A stretch of 64,000 nucleotides of DNA, from positions 1 through 64,000 of the forward strand of contig JAICGZ010000002.1 of the NCBI GenBank assembly GCA_025922875.1, in the 5' to 3' direction. The translations under genes were made by a program, and so were the position numbers. The first letter of the stretch is position 1. The number at the start of each line of letters is the position of its first letter. Source of the stretch: Pyrinomonadaceae bacterium (GTDB taxonomy: Bacteria > Acidobacteriota > Blastocatellia > Pyrinomonadales > Pyrinomonadaceae). This document shows, one piece after another, positions 52,282-60,818 of this stretch. The notes under the pieces are model-generated. The model saw only the letters and a program-made list of their open reading frames with translations. It searched no databases and had not been told where the DNA came from.

Positions 52282-54468
52282 ATGATTAATCTTATCTCCA
52301 TTTTTTTGAACCTTTGTTTTGCTTTTTTGGTCGTCGCTCCAAATGATTGGGCCGAATGGCGTGGACCCGCTCGTGACGGTGTTTCATCGGAAAAGAATCT
52401 GCCGGTGAAATGGTCGCCCAGTGGAGAGAACCTCGCCTGGAAAGCCCCGTATGGCGGCCGCTCGGCGCCCATCGTCATGGGAGATCGAGTCTACTTGCAA
52501 AACACAGCCGGCTCGGGCGAGACGTTACAAGAACGGGTCATGTCGTTCAACGCCGATACCGGAAAACTAGTGTGGGAACATCGCTTCAATGTCTACTTGA
52601 GCGACGTGCCCCCGCATCGAGTCGGTTGGGCGTCTCCGGCTGGTGATCCTTCGACGGGAAACATCTACGTGTTTGGCGTCGGCGGCAACCTGATCGGTCT
52701 TAATCGTGATGGAAAAGTTTTATGGGAACGTTCGCTCGGTGAAGACTTTGGATTGTTGACAACACATGGCGGCCGCACAGTCTCCCCGATCATTGACGGT
52801 GATCTCGTTATCATCAGCGGCGTTACCTTCCAGTGGGGTAAGCACGGAAACGGCGCACACCGTTTCATGGCCTTCGACAAGAAAACGGGCGACACTGTTT
52901 ACATCAGCGCTCCGGGTGGCCGGCCCTACGACACCACGTATGCGCCGCCGATTATTGTGAATATCAACGGAACGCGCCTGCTCATTCAGGGAGCCAGCGA
53001 CGGTGTGGTCCATGCGATCAAACCGCAGACAGGCGAACCGGTCTGGAAATACGAGATCAGCAAACGCGGACTCAACACGGGAGTCGTCGTACACGGGAAC
53101 ACTGCCATCCTGACGCACAGCGAAGAGAATCTCGAGTCGAGTGAGATGGGAATGATGGTCGCCGTCGACGCAGCAGCTAAAGGCACGCTCACAAAAGAAC
53201 ACATTAAGTGGACGGTGATGGGCTGGCAGGGTGGATTTTCATCGCCGGTGATTGATGGTGACCGCGTTTATCATATCGATAACGGCGCCAACATCGCCGC
53301 CTTTGATGTAAATACCGGCAAGCGACTGTGGCTGCAAAACCTCGGAACGATCCAAAAGGCATCGCCCGTGCTGGCCGACGGAAAGCTGTATGTCGGCACG
53401 GAAAATGGAAAGTTTTTCATACTCAAACCGAGTGCGACCGGATGTGAGATTCTAGATCAGGACCAGTTGGGAACTGAGGCGCACCCCGAAGCAATCATCG
53501 CCTCCGCGGCGGTCTCAAACGGTCGAATTTTTGTCGTTAGTGATTCTGGTCTCTACGGTATCGGTAAAAAGACAAACCAGAGCTCCTCGGATAAGACGAC
53601 AGCCGCGGCTGTTGGAACGCCCGTGAGTTCGAATCCCGTGACTCACGTGCAGGTCGTGCCGACGGAGCTGATCCTGAAGGCGGGCGACAAGGTTAATTTC
53701 CGCGCGCGGCTCTTCGACGCGCAGGGTAACTTTATTCGCGAAGAACCCGCGGCAAGCTGGTCGCTGGAACAGTTGAAAGGCGCCGTCGAGAATGGTCAGT
53801 TCACCGCCGGTGCGGATTCGGCGGCACAAGCCGGTTGGGTTAAAGCCACCGTCGAGGGTGTAACCGGTACAGCAAACGTCCGCATCTTTCCTCCACTACC
53901 GTGGAGCGAAACCTTCGATTCGTATGCCGTCAACACACTTCCGCCAACCTGGGTTAATACAACACTCAAGTTTACGGTCCAGGAACAAAACGGAAACAAA
54001 GTGCTGACCAAGTTAACTACAGGGTCATCATTACTAACCCGCGCACGCGCTTACATGGGACCGTCTGACTGGTCCAACTACACTGTCGAAGCCGACGTTT
54101 CAGCGACGCAGAAGCGACGCCAGCAAGGTGACGCCGGTGTAATCGCGCAACGCTACGTATTGGCCATTTACGGCAACAGCCAGATGCTGCATCTCGAGCC
54201 GTGGCAACCCGAAACAGCTCGCACACAAACCAAGCCGTTCGCCTGGAAACCCGACACCTGGTATCGACTTAAACTACAAGTCGAGAATCTGCCGGACGGA
54301 AAAACGCGCGCTCGCGGAAAGGCGTGGCCGGCCAGTGAGCCGGAGCCCGCCGCCTGGATGATCGAACGCGTCGACCCGATTCCTAATCGACAGGGAGCGC
54401 CCGGAATATTCGGCAACGGTCTCGCTGAACTCTACTTTGACAACATAAAGGTGTACGCGAACAAATGA
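52282..54468 (+). CDS. Secreted PQQ-like beta-propeller protein 7 with C-terminal jelly-roll-like domain
   Basis: 728 aa. Short signal peptide MINLISIFLNLCFAFLVVA, then DWAEWRGPARDGVSSEKNLP. The propeller occupies residues ~20-430 (SFNADTGKLVWEH, GLNRDGKVLWERSL, AFDKKTGDTVYIS, AIKPQTGEPVWKY, AFDVNTGKRLWL). A Ser/Thr linker leads to an Ig-like domain (VQVVPTELILKAGDKVNFRARLFDAQG) and a C-terminal domain at ~520-725 (PWSETFDSYAVNTLPPTWV, SDWSNYTVEADV, WYRLKLQVENLPDGKTRARGKAW, ELYFDNIKVY) of the LamG/3-keto-disaccharide hydrolase-like sandwich type. That domain suggests glycan binding. Overlaps propeller 8 by four bases. Confidence 0.9.
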   Translation: MINLISIFLNLCFAFLVVAPNDWAEWRGPARDGVSSEKNLPVKWSPSGENLAWKAPYGGRSAPIVMGDRVYLQNTAGSGETLQERVMSFNADTGKLVWEHRFNVYLSDVPPHRVGWASPAGDPSTGNIYVFGVGGNLIGLNRDGKVLWERSLGEDFGLLTTHGGRTVSPIIDGDLVIISGVTFQWGKHGNGAHRFMAFDKKTGDTVYISAPGGRPYDTTYAPPIIVNINGTRLLIQGASDGVVHAIKPQTGEPVWKYEISKRGLNTGVVVHGNTAILTHSEENLESSEMGMMVAVDAAAKGTLTKEHIKWTVMGWQGGFSSPVIDGDRVYHIDNGANIAAFDVNTGKRLWLQNLGTIQKASPVLADGKLYVGTENGKFFILKPSATGCEILDQDQLGTEAHPEAIIASAAVSNGRIFVVSDSGLYGIGKKTNQSSSDKTTAAAVGTPVSSNPVTHVQVVPTELILKAGDKVNFRARLFDAQGNFIREEPAASWSLEQLKGAVENGQFTAGADSAAQAGWVKATVEGVTGTANVRIFPPLPWSETFDSYAVNTLPPTWVNTTLKFTVQEQNGNKVLTKLTTGSSLLTRARAYMGPSDWSNYTVEADVSATQKRRQQGDAGVIAQRYVLAIYGNSQMLHLEPWQPETARTQTKPFAWKPDTWYRLKLQVENLPDGKTRARGKAWPASEPEPAAWMIERVDPIPNRQGAPGIFGNGLAELYFDNIKVYANK

Positions 54469-55985
54469 AATCCCAAAAAATTAAATCCAACGCCATTATT
54501 CATCGAGTCGGGATTCTGGTTTTTGCCCTTGCATTGCTGAGTGCCGCTGCCTATTCAATCGCGCCTTCAGTTTCGGCATCGGACCCCGGCTCGGGTGATT
54601 GGCCCATGTGGGGAGGAACCCCGGACCGCAACATGATCTCGAATATGAAGGGCCTGCCGACGTCATGGGACATCAAGGCCAGGAAGAACGTGAAGTGGGT
54701 CGCGCAACTGGGCTCACAAACATACGGCAATGTGGTCGTCGCCGGCGGCATGGTGTTCGTCGGCACAAACAACGAAGGACTGCGCGATCCGAAAATTACG
54801 GGCGACAAAGGCATCGTGATGGCTTTCCGCGAATCGGACGGAGCCTTCATGTGGCAGATGGTCCATGACAAGCTTGCTGCCGGGCGCGTAAACGATTGGC
54901 CGTATCAGGGCGTCGCCTCTTCCCCGCTGGTCGAAGGAGATCGTGTCTACTACGTTTCGAATCGCGCCGAGCTTATGTGTCTCGACACGCAGGGTTTCCG
55001 TGATAACAAGGAGAACGATGGCCCAGTCACTGACGAAAAGCTGACAGGCGAAACCAACGCCGACATCGTTTGGAAGTTTGACATGATCGAAGAGGTCGGT
55101 TCGCTGCCGCACAACCTTGCGAATTCATCGCCAGTTGCCCATGGCGATCTTATATTCGTCAGCACTTCCAACGGCCAGGACGAGAGCCACGTCAACGTCC
55201 CTTCGCCAAAGGCGCCCGCGATCATCGCAGTCAATAAAAAGACCGGCAAACTCGTTTGGGAAGACAATTCGGTTCAGGATCGGATCCTGCACGGTCAATG
55301 GTCCTCGCCGACCGTGGGCACAGTTGGTGGCGTGGTCCAGGTGGTCCATGGCCAGGGCGACGGCTGGATTCGCGGATATGAAGCTTTGACCGGAAAAAAA
55401 CTTTGGGAGTTTGACACCAACCCCAAGGAATCCGTTTGGCCAAAAACACGTAATGAAGTGATCAGCACGCCGGTCATTTACGAGGATCGCATCTATATCG
55501 CTAATGGCCAGGATCCCGAGCACGGCGAAGGCGTTGGCCACATGTATTGCATCGACGGCACCAAGCGTGGCGACATCACAAAGACAGGAATGGTCTGGCA
55601 CTTCGATAAGATTCGCCGCTCCATCTCGACGCCCGCAATCAAAGACGGCATCGTTTACCAACCTGATTTCAGCGGCTTCCTGTACGCGCTCGACGCGAAG
55701 ACAGGCCAGGTTTACTGGCAGCACGACCTCTTCGCAGCGGTTTGGGGCTCGCCGTTGTTAGTCGACGGTAAGCTCTATCTCGGCGACGAAGATGGCGACG
55801 TGGTGATCATGCAGGAGGGTAAGACCAAGAAGGTGATTGGTGAAATCAACATGGGCAGCTCTGTTTACTCGACTCCTGTTCCGGCAAATGGAGCGCTCTA
55901 CATTTCCAGCCGCAATCAACTGTTTGCACTAGCGGAAGCTGCCGCAGCCAAGCCTGCCACCGCAATGGCGCCTCCACGTAAATAA
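54465..55985 (+). CDS. Secreted PQQ-like beta-propeller protein 8
   Basis: 506 aa, coupled to propeller 7 (ATGA). Signal peptide around residues 10-35 (VGILVFALALLSAAAYSIA), then DWPMWGGTPDRNMISNMKGLP. This class differs from the others: longer blades with CLDTQGFRDNKENDGPVTDE, AVNKKTGKLVWEDNSVQDRIL, YEALTGKKLWEFDTNP, and NGQDPEHGEGVGHMYC, which recalls PQQ alcohol dehydrogenase propellers. The end has ALDAKTGQVYWQHDLF and a Pro/Ala tail. Enzyme activity is not established. The following gene is an iron-type alcohol dehydrogenase. Confidence 0.9.
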   Translation: MKSQKIKSNAIIHRVGILVFALALLSAAAYSIAPSVSASDPGSGDWPMWGGTPDRNMISNMKGLPTSWDIKARKNVKWVAQLGSQTYGNVVVAGGMVFVGTNNEGLRDPKITGDKGIVMAFRESDGAFMWQMVHDKLAAGRVNDWPYQGVASSPLVEGDRVYYVSNRAELMCLDTQGFRDNKENDGPVTDEKLTGETNADIVWKFDMIEEVGSLPHNLANSSPVAHGDLIFVSTSNGQDESHVNVPSPKAPAIIAVNKKTGKLVWEDNSVQDRILHGQWSSPTVGTVGGVVQVVHGQGDGWIRGYEALTGKKLWEFDTNPKESVWPKTRNEVISTPVIYEDRIYIANGQDPEHGEGVGHMYCIDGTKRGDITKTGMVWHFDKIRRSISTPAIKDGIVYQPDFSGFLYALDAKTGQVYWQHDLFAAVWGSPLLVDGKLYLGDEDGDVVIMQEGKTKKVIGEINMGSSVYSTPVPANGALYISSRNQLFALAEAAAAKPATAMAPPRK

Positions 55986-55994
55986 GTGAAGAGG

Positions 55995-56064
55995 TTTCCC
56001 GCAAAGGCGCAAAGACAGCAAAGAAAGAAGTATTAACTTTGCATCTTTGCGCCTTTGCGGGAAA
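55995..56064. repeat. 'CCCGCAAAGGCGCAAAG' repeat directly before the alcohol dehydrogenase start
   Basis: TTTCCCGCAAAGGCGCAAAG (55995-56014) faces CTTTGCATCTTTGCGCCTTTGCGGGAAA ending about six bases before the ATG at 56071. The ribosome binding site of the gene must lie in, or be replaced by, the repeat arm (GCGGGAAAA). Confidence 0.88.
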
Positions 56065-56070
56065 AACTTT

Positions 56071-57225
56071 ATGAGTTTGACAGCTTTCGATTTTCAACTA
56101 CGCACTCGCGTGATCTTCGGCGCAGGAGTCATCGACCGCCTGGGCGAACTTGCCCGCGAACTGAAGTTTCAGCGCACGTTGCTCGTCGCCGATCACGGGC
56201 TTGTTGCTTCCGGTCACGTCGATGAAGCAGTTGGGCCACTGGAGAAAGCGGGAGTCGAGGTGTTTCGCTTTCATGACTTCGAAGTCAATCCTGACACGCG
56301 AATGGTTGAAGCGGGAACCGCTTTCGTTTCGCCATTGAACATCGATTCGATTATTGGCCTCGGCGGCGGCAGTTCCCTGGATTGCGCCAAGGGTATCAAC
56401 TTTCTACTCACCAATGGCGGCCGCATGTCTGAGTATCGAGGTTACGGCAAGGCAACGCGTCCCATGTTGCCGATGATCGCGATCCCGACAACTGCCGGAA
56501 CCGGAAGTGAAGCTCAAAGTTACGCATTGATCTCCGACGCTGAGAGTCATGTAAAGATGGCTTGTGGCGATCCTAAGGCCTCGTTTCGCGTTGCATTGCT
56601 CGATCCCGCACTCACTGTGTCGCAACCTCGCAGCATCACCGCGATTTCGGGCTTTGACGCGATTGCACACGCGGTGGAGACCTTTGTGACCACCAAACGC
56701 AATCCTCTCTCTGAGATCTTTTCGCGCGAGGCATGGCGATTACTCGAGCGTAACTACGAACGGGTGCTAAACCAACCGGATGATTTGGAAGCGCGTGGCG
56801 CGATGCAGTTAGGAGCGTACTACGCCGGAGTCGCGATCGAGAATTCGATGCTCGGCGCTACGCATGCCTGTGCTAATCCTCTCACTGCGCGTTATGGAAC
56901 CGCTCACGGTGCCGCGATCGCAATGTTGCTGCCTTCCGTTGTCCGTTGGAATGAGACGGTCGCGGCGGACCAGTATGCCATGTTACTCAATTGGTCCAGC
57001 GTTAACGGCAAGTCCAACAATCTGAGCGCTACCGAAGCCCTCGCTCGCAGGCTCGAAGAATTATCGGAAGCTGGCGGATTGCGCAACAACCTTCGCGCAG
57101 CCGGAGTCACGGAGAATGAGCTAACGGAGCTTGCGTCGGAAGCGGCCGAGCAATGGACCGGAACATTCAATCCAAGACCTTTCGACAAGGAAGGAGCTAT
57201 CGAGGTCTACCAATGCGTGTATTGA
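56071..57225 (+). CDS. Iron-containing alcohol dehydrogenase (group III)
   Basis: 384 aa from ATG 56071 (MSLTAFDFQLRTRVIFGAG). NAD-binding features: GGGSSLDCAKGINFLLTNGG and PTTAGTGSEAQSYALISD. Metal ligands are present: Asp and His in DAIAHAVE, and two His in GATHACANPLTARYGTAHG. Family members oxidise or reduce small alcohols/aldehydes with NAD(P) and Fe2+ or Zn2+ in the cytoplasm. The stop lies 13 bases inside propeller gene 9, so translation is coupled. No classical Shine-Dalgarno is visible because a repeat occupies the leader. Confidence 0.92.
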   Translation: MSLTAFDFQLRTRVIFGAGVIDRLGELARELKFQRTLLVADHGLVASGHVDEAVGPLEKAGVEVFRFHDFEVNPDTRMVEAGTAFVSPLNIDSIIGLGGGSSLDCAKGINFLLTNGGRMSEYRGYGKATRPMLPMIAIPTTAGTGSEAQSYALISDAESHVKMACGDPKASFRVALLDPALTVSQPRSITAISGFDAIAHAVETFVTTKRNPLSEIFSREAWRLLERNYERVLNQPDDLEARGAMQLGAYYAGVAIENSMLGATHACANPLTARYGTAHGAAIAMLLPSVVRWNETVAADQYAMLLNWSSVNGKSNNLSATEALARRLEELSEAGGLRNNLRAAGVTENELTELASEAAEQWTGTFNPRPFDKEGAIEVYQCVY

Positions 57226-58316
57226 CGATATTAAGTCTGGTGCTTTGCCTTGCAATTTCGGCAATGGCCCAGAACGCGCCGGCGAACAACTGGTTTCAAT
57301 TCCGAGGCAATCATCAGTTGACTGGAGTATCGCAGTCGAACGTGCCGGCGACACTTAAACCACTGTGGACTTATGAAGCCGGAGAGTCTATCGAGTCGTC
57401 GGCAGCGATCGTCGGTGGCACCGTCTTCGTCGGTTCGCAGAAAGGCGAGCTGGTTGCACTCAGTCTCGATAACGGATCTGTTTACTGGAAGTATTCGACC
57501 GGATCACCTATCGGCGAATCGTCTCCTGCTTACAGTGGCGGCGTGGTCTACATCGGCGATCTCGGTGGCTGGATCAATGCCCTAAACGCATCTGACGGCA
57601 AAAAACTCTGGGCGTTCAAAACCGGCGGCGAGATCAAATCATCGCCGGTCGTCGTGGGCGATCGAGTTTTAATCGGCTCGTACGACGAACACCTCTATTG
57701 CCTGTCGGCACGCAACGGTTCGCTGCTCTGGAAGTTCAAGACGAATGGTCCAGTGCATTCGACGCCTGGTATCGCAGATGGCATGGCATTTATTGCGGGT
57801 TGCGACGAAGTGTTTCGCGCCATCCGCATCTCGGATGGCAAAGAGGTGTTCAACGTCTCGTCAGGAGCGTACACGGGTGCGTCTCCCGCCTTGCTAGGGG
57901 GTTCCGCATTTTACGGCACGTTCGATAACGAGGTGCTGGGAGTGAACCTGGCTGAGCGCAATATCTCCTGGCGCTATGAACATCCGCAACGAAAGTTTCC
58001 CTTTTATTCCTCTGCCGCCGTGACATCTACGCGAATAGTACTTGGTGGGCGCGACAAGATGATCCACGCGTTGACGTTAGCTGGGAAAGCTGCGTGGACT
58101 TTTACGACGCGCGCTCGTGTTGAGTCGTCGCCGGCGATTGCGGGAGGCCGCGTGTATGTAGGATCGAATGATGGTCGCTTCTATGTTTTGGGATTGAGTA
58201 ACGGCGCGAAGTTGTGGGAATTCAATGCGGGCGCGCCGCTATCCGCATCGCCCGCGATTGCAAATGGCCGCATCGTCATCGGATCACAAGACGGGCGCCT
58301 CTACTGCTTCGGTTAA
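57213..58316 (+). CDS. Secreted PQQ-like beta-propeller protein 9 (BamB-like)
   Basis: 367 aa from ATG 57213, eight bases after GAGG, overlapping the alcohol dehydrogenase end. Signal peptide MRVLTILSLVLCLAISAMAQ, then NNWFQFRGNHQLTGVSQSNVP. It is more compact and regular than its paralogues: every blade repeats a G-x-V-x-I-G-x-x-D-G-x-L-x-A-L-x-x-x-x-G-x-x-x-W pattern (VFVGSQKGELVALSLDNGSVYWK, YIGDLGGWINALNASDGKKLWAF, LIGSYDEHLYCLSARNGSLLWKF, YVGSNDGRFYVLGLSNGAKLWEF). This is the BamB-like/PQQ_2 type. Not lipidated. Function unknown. Confidence 0.9.
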   Translation: MRVLTILSLVLCLAISAMAQNAPANNWFQFRGNHQLTGVSQSNVPATLKPLWTYEAGESIESSAAIVGGTVFVGSQKGELVALSLDNGSVYWKYSTGSPIGESSPAYSGGVVYIGDLGGWINALNASDGKKLWAFKTGGEIKSSPVVVGDRVLIGSYDEHLYCLSARNGSLLWKFKTNGPVHSTPGIADGMAFIAGCDEVFRAIRISDGKEVFNVSSGAYTGASPALLGGSAFYGTFDNEVLGVNLAERNISWRYEHPQRKFPFYSSAAVTSTRIVLGGRDKMIHALTLAGKAAWTFTTRARVESSPAIAGGRVYVGSNDGRFYVLGLSNGAKLWEFNAGAPLSASPAIANGRIVIGSQDGRLYCFG

Positions 58317-58325
58317 CTCCTGTTA

Positions 58326-58375
58326 CTTTGCGCCATTGCGCGAATTTCCCGCAAAGGCGCAAAGGACGCAAAGAA
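58326..58375. repeat. 'CGCAAAGGCGCAAAG' repeat, inverted-order remnant
   Basis: CTTTGCGCCATTGCGCGAA is followed at once by TTTCCCGCAAAGGCGCAAAGG and ACGCAAAG, so the two arm types are back to back instead of facing. It lies between convergent propeller 9 and RidA genes. Confidence 0.75.
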
Positions 58376-58384
58376 GAACACTTA

Positions 58385-58825
58385 TTATTTCAGCACCGCC
58401 ACGACTTCGATCTCGATCTTCGCGTCGCGAGGGAGGCGCGCAACCTGCACGGTTGAGCGAGCCGGCGGATCGCCTTTGAACTGCTTACGATAAAGTTCGT
58501 TCATGGCGTTGTAGTCGTTCATGTCCGCCAGAAACACGGTCGCTTTCAGAATGTGATCCACACTGCTTCCTGACGCCTCGAGGACTGCGGTGAGGTTCTT
58601 GAATACCTGTTGAAATTGTGCTTCGATGCCACCCTCCGGGAACTGACCCGTCTTTGGATCGATTCCGATCTGTCCGGAAGTGAACACCAGATCGCCGGTA
58701 ATGATCGCCGGTGAAAATATTCCATTCGGAGGCCCTGTCTTCACTGCTCGGCGTTTACTAGTCTGACCTGCGGCATAAGACGAAACACACGCAATGGCGA
58801 CGATCGCCAGAATTAGTTTCTTCAT
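58385..58825 (-). CDS. Exported RidA/YjgF-family protein
   Basis: 146 aa from ATG 58825; the longer track ORF reads into the symporter gene. A signal peptide [21 protein letters not shown] precedes the RidA fold: [65 protein letters not shown] and [22 protein letters not shown], with the Arg of RSTVQ that binds the imine substrate. RidA hydrolyses reactive enamines/imines, normally in the cytoplasm; an exported version is unusual. It overlaps the symporter by four bases, forming an operon with it. Confidence 0.9.
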   Translation of the reverse strand: MKKLILAIVAIACVSSYAAGQTSKRRAVKTGPPNGIFSPAIITGDLVFTSGQIGIDPKTGQFPEGGIEAQFQQVFKNLTAVLEASGSSVDHILKATVFLADMNDYNAMNELYRKQFKGDPPARSTVQVARLPRDAKIEIEVVAVLK

Positions 58826-60450
58826 CTGTTTTGACCTCCAAAATACTTCGCCACCGTACTCGCGGCGGGTTTCTTCGTCATCAGTGAGACAACAATCATC
58901 AATAACGCCGAGATCAGCACCATCGGAACAACCGGCATGAAACCAAACACAGCCGTGCCTCCTGGAGTTCTCGACAAAACCTCGACGCCTCCTGGCGCCC
59001 AAAGGATTGTCGCTGGTCCAGGTGCAGGCGCCGGCACGATTTCCTGCAACACTGCCACCGCGGCCACTGCCAGCGCGGTCCAAACTGCTACTGCAAGCGC
59101 CCCCCACTTCGTACTTCCTCGCCAGAACAAAGCCGCAACCAACAAAGGCGATAACGACGCGTAACCTGAAAACGCATATTGGATCGCAAGCTCGAAGATC
59201 GTCTCCGGCGCACGCAACGCGACCGCATAGGCGAAGAGAGTGATCAAAATAATGAAGATACGTCCGGTTTGCACCTGGACTGTTTCTCCGAAACGAGTCT
59301 TGCCCCCGTAGAAAGCGAACACGTCCTCCGTAAACATGGTCGATAACGCGAGAATTTGCGAATCACTCGCCATCACTGCCGCCATGATGCCCGCGCCCAA
59401 CAAACCTGCGAGCCAGAGCGGCGCATAGCGTTTAAGCAAAATCATGATGACGTCATCGCCGGCCGACTCTTCACGCAAGTGGTCGCGCGCTTCCGGTTCC
59501 ATCGTTCGACCTTGAGTCGCCAGCACTCGCCGCGCTTCCTGTTTTTGGCGTATCTCCGGAACGTCAGTCACGCGATTCGCCATCACGCCGAGGAATACGC
59601 ACGGCAGCCAGATGGCGAGTATGCACAGCGGATAGAAGATGACTGTCTTCCTGAACTGGTTCATCTTTCGCGCCGTCAGGCAAAAGATCAGGATGTGCGG
59701 AAAAGCGATTGCGGAGAGTGGAATGAACGTGTAGCTGAAAAAGTAGTAAGGCGAAATTCGCTCGCGAGTTAGCAGTGAAGACATCGGCGAGGCTTGTAAC
59801 GCCTGCGCCGCGCTGCGAAAACCTCCCATGCCAACGCCGATCACGATTAGGGCAATCGCGCCAAAACACAGGAAGAGCACAGTCTGAAACGTGTTGACCC
59901 AGGCGGTGCCGCGCATCCCGCCGAAGAACACGTAACTCATCACCACCATTGCGACAATGGCGCCGCCAAACCAAAACGGGACCAGCTCACCGCTGATTGT
60001 ATTGAGCGTCGTGCCGCCACCCATGATGCCGATGATGATGTAAGGAATCAGCAACACTGCCTGAACGGCAAAGATGACTGTTCCGATGTGGCTGCATTCC
60101 CAGCGATCTCTGAACATCTGAACCGGCGTCATGAAGCCATACTTCTTACCGAGCGCCCAAATACGTGTTCCAATCAGAAAGATGGTCAGCGGAATCACCA
60201 GACCCGACGAAGAAGCCATCAAGCCAAAAGTGACTATGCCGTTGCTGAACGCATGGCCCGACGATCCAAGGATCGCGAATGCGGTCATGTTCGTGCCGAA
60301 CAACGAGAAGAGAAACACGAATGGACCAAGAGAACGGCTCGCAAGAAAGTAGTCTTCAGCTTCCTCGCGACCCCGCGCACGACGAAATGCAAAGATGCCG
60401 ATATAGAGAACAGTTGCGAGATAGAGGAAGACTACGATTGCAGGAATCAA
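58822..60450 (-). CDS. Sodium:solute symporter (SSS family)
   Basis: 542 aa with about 13 hydrophobic helices. It starts [42 protein letters not shown], typical of SSS proteins, with the core [35 protein letters not shown] (Na+ site region), [30 protein letters not shown] and the late helices. SSS carriers import organic anions, sugars or amino acids with Na+. It overlaps DUF3311 upstream and RidA downstream by four bases each. Substrate not deducible; co-transcription with RidA hints at an amino acid or a derived compound (inference). Confidence 0.93.
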   Translation of the reverse strand: MIPAIVVFLYLATVLYIGIFAFRRARGREEAEDYFLASRSLGPFVFLFSLFGTNMTAFAILGSSGHAFSNGIVTFGLMASSSGLVIPLTIFLIGTRIWALGKKYGFMTPVQMFRDRWECSHIGTVIFAVQAVLLIPYIIIGIMGGGTTLNTISGELVPFWFGGAIVAMVVMSYVFFGGMRGTAWVNTFQTVLFLCFGAIALIVIGVGMGGFRSAAQALQASPMSSLLTRERISPYYFFSYTFIPLSAIAFPHILIFCLTARKMNQFRKTVIFYPLCILAIWLPCVFLGVMANRVTDVPEIRQKQEARRVLATQGRTMEPEARDHLREESAGDDVIMILLKRYAPLWLAGLLGAGIMAAVMASDSQILALSTMFTEDVFAFYGGKTRFGETVQVQTGRIFIILITLFAYAVALRAPETIFELAIQYAFSGYASLSPLLVAALFWRGSTKWGALAVAVWTALAVAAVAVLQEIVPAPAPGPATILWAPGGVEVLSRTPGGTAVFGFMPVVPMVLISALLMIVVSLMTKKPAASTVAKYFGGQNR

Positions 60451-60683
60451 CGCGCTTCATCCTCCCCGGGATTCGCTTTTTCAACCTCTTTTTCAAGGTG
60501 AGACGGCCACGCGAAAGTCACGAGCAACCACATCAGCAGCGCCGCGGCCACTGAAAACATTCCTTGATAGAAGAGTCCGATTGGAATGAAACCGAAAACC
60601 AGGTAGGAACTCCGCCAGAACCAGATGTCCTGATGAAGTATGTAAAGTGCGACGACAGCAACAACCAGGAGGATTTTTTTCAC
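60447..60683 (-). CDS. DUF3311-like small membrane subunit
   Basis: 78 aa with two hydrophobic helices ([20 protein letters not shown] and [23 protein letters not shown]) and a charged C-terminus. Small DUF3311/YhdT-type proteins commonly precede sodium:solute symporter genes and are thought to be accessory subunits. The QDIWFW...YxxxGFxPxGLxYQ pattern fits. It is the first gene of the operon and overlaps the symporter by four bases (ATGA). Confidence 0.82.
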   Translation of the reverse strand: MKKILLVVAVVALYILHQDIWFWRSSYLVFGFIPIGLFYQGMFSVAAALLMWLLVTFAWPSHLEKEVEKANPGEDEAR

Positions 60684-60818
60684 GGAGGCCAGAAAGTAGC
60701 AAGGCTACTTTAATCGTGTCAAGCAAGTTGAGCGGCTCCCTGGAGTGCGGCGCACCTTCGCGTGAATAATTAATTAACTACGCTGCCACTGCCTTGATCA
60801 CACTGTACGGTGATTTAG
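60684..60818. other. Intergenic gap, nothing recognised
   Basis: 135 bases that should contain the promoter of the DUF3311-symporter-RidA operon and the end of the sigma-54-activator-like gene. No hairpin or repeat is seen. Confidence 0.3.

Noticed and set aside
53610-53650. GAGTTCGAATCCCGTGACTCA, like a tRNA T arm with GTTCGAATCC
   Set aside because: It lies inside the reading frame of propeller 7 and no acceptor, D or anticodon arm surrounds it.
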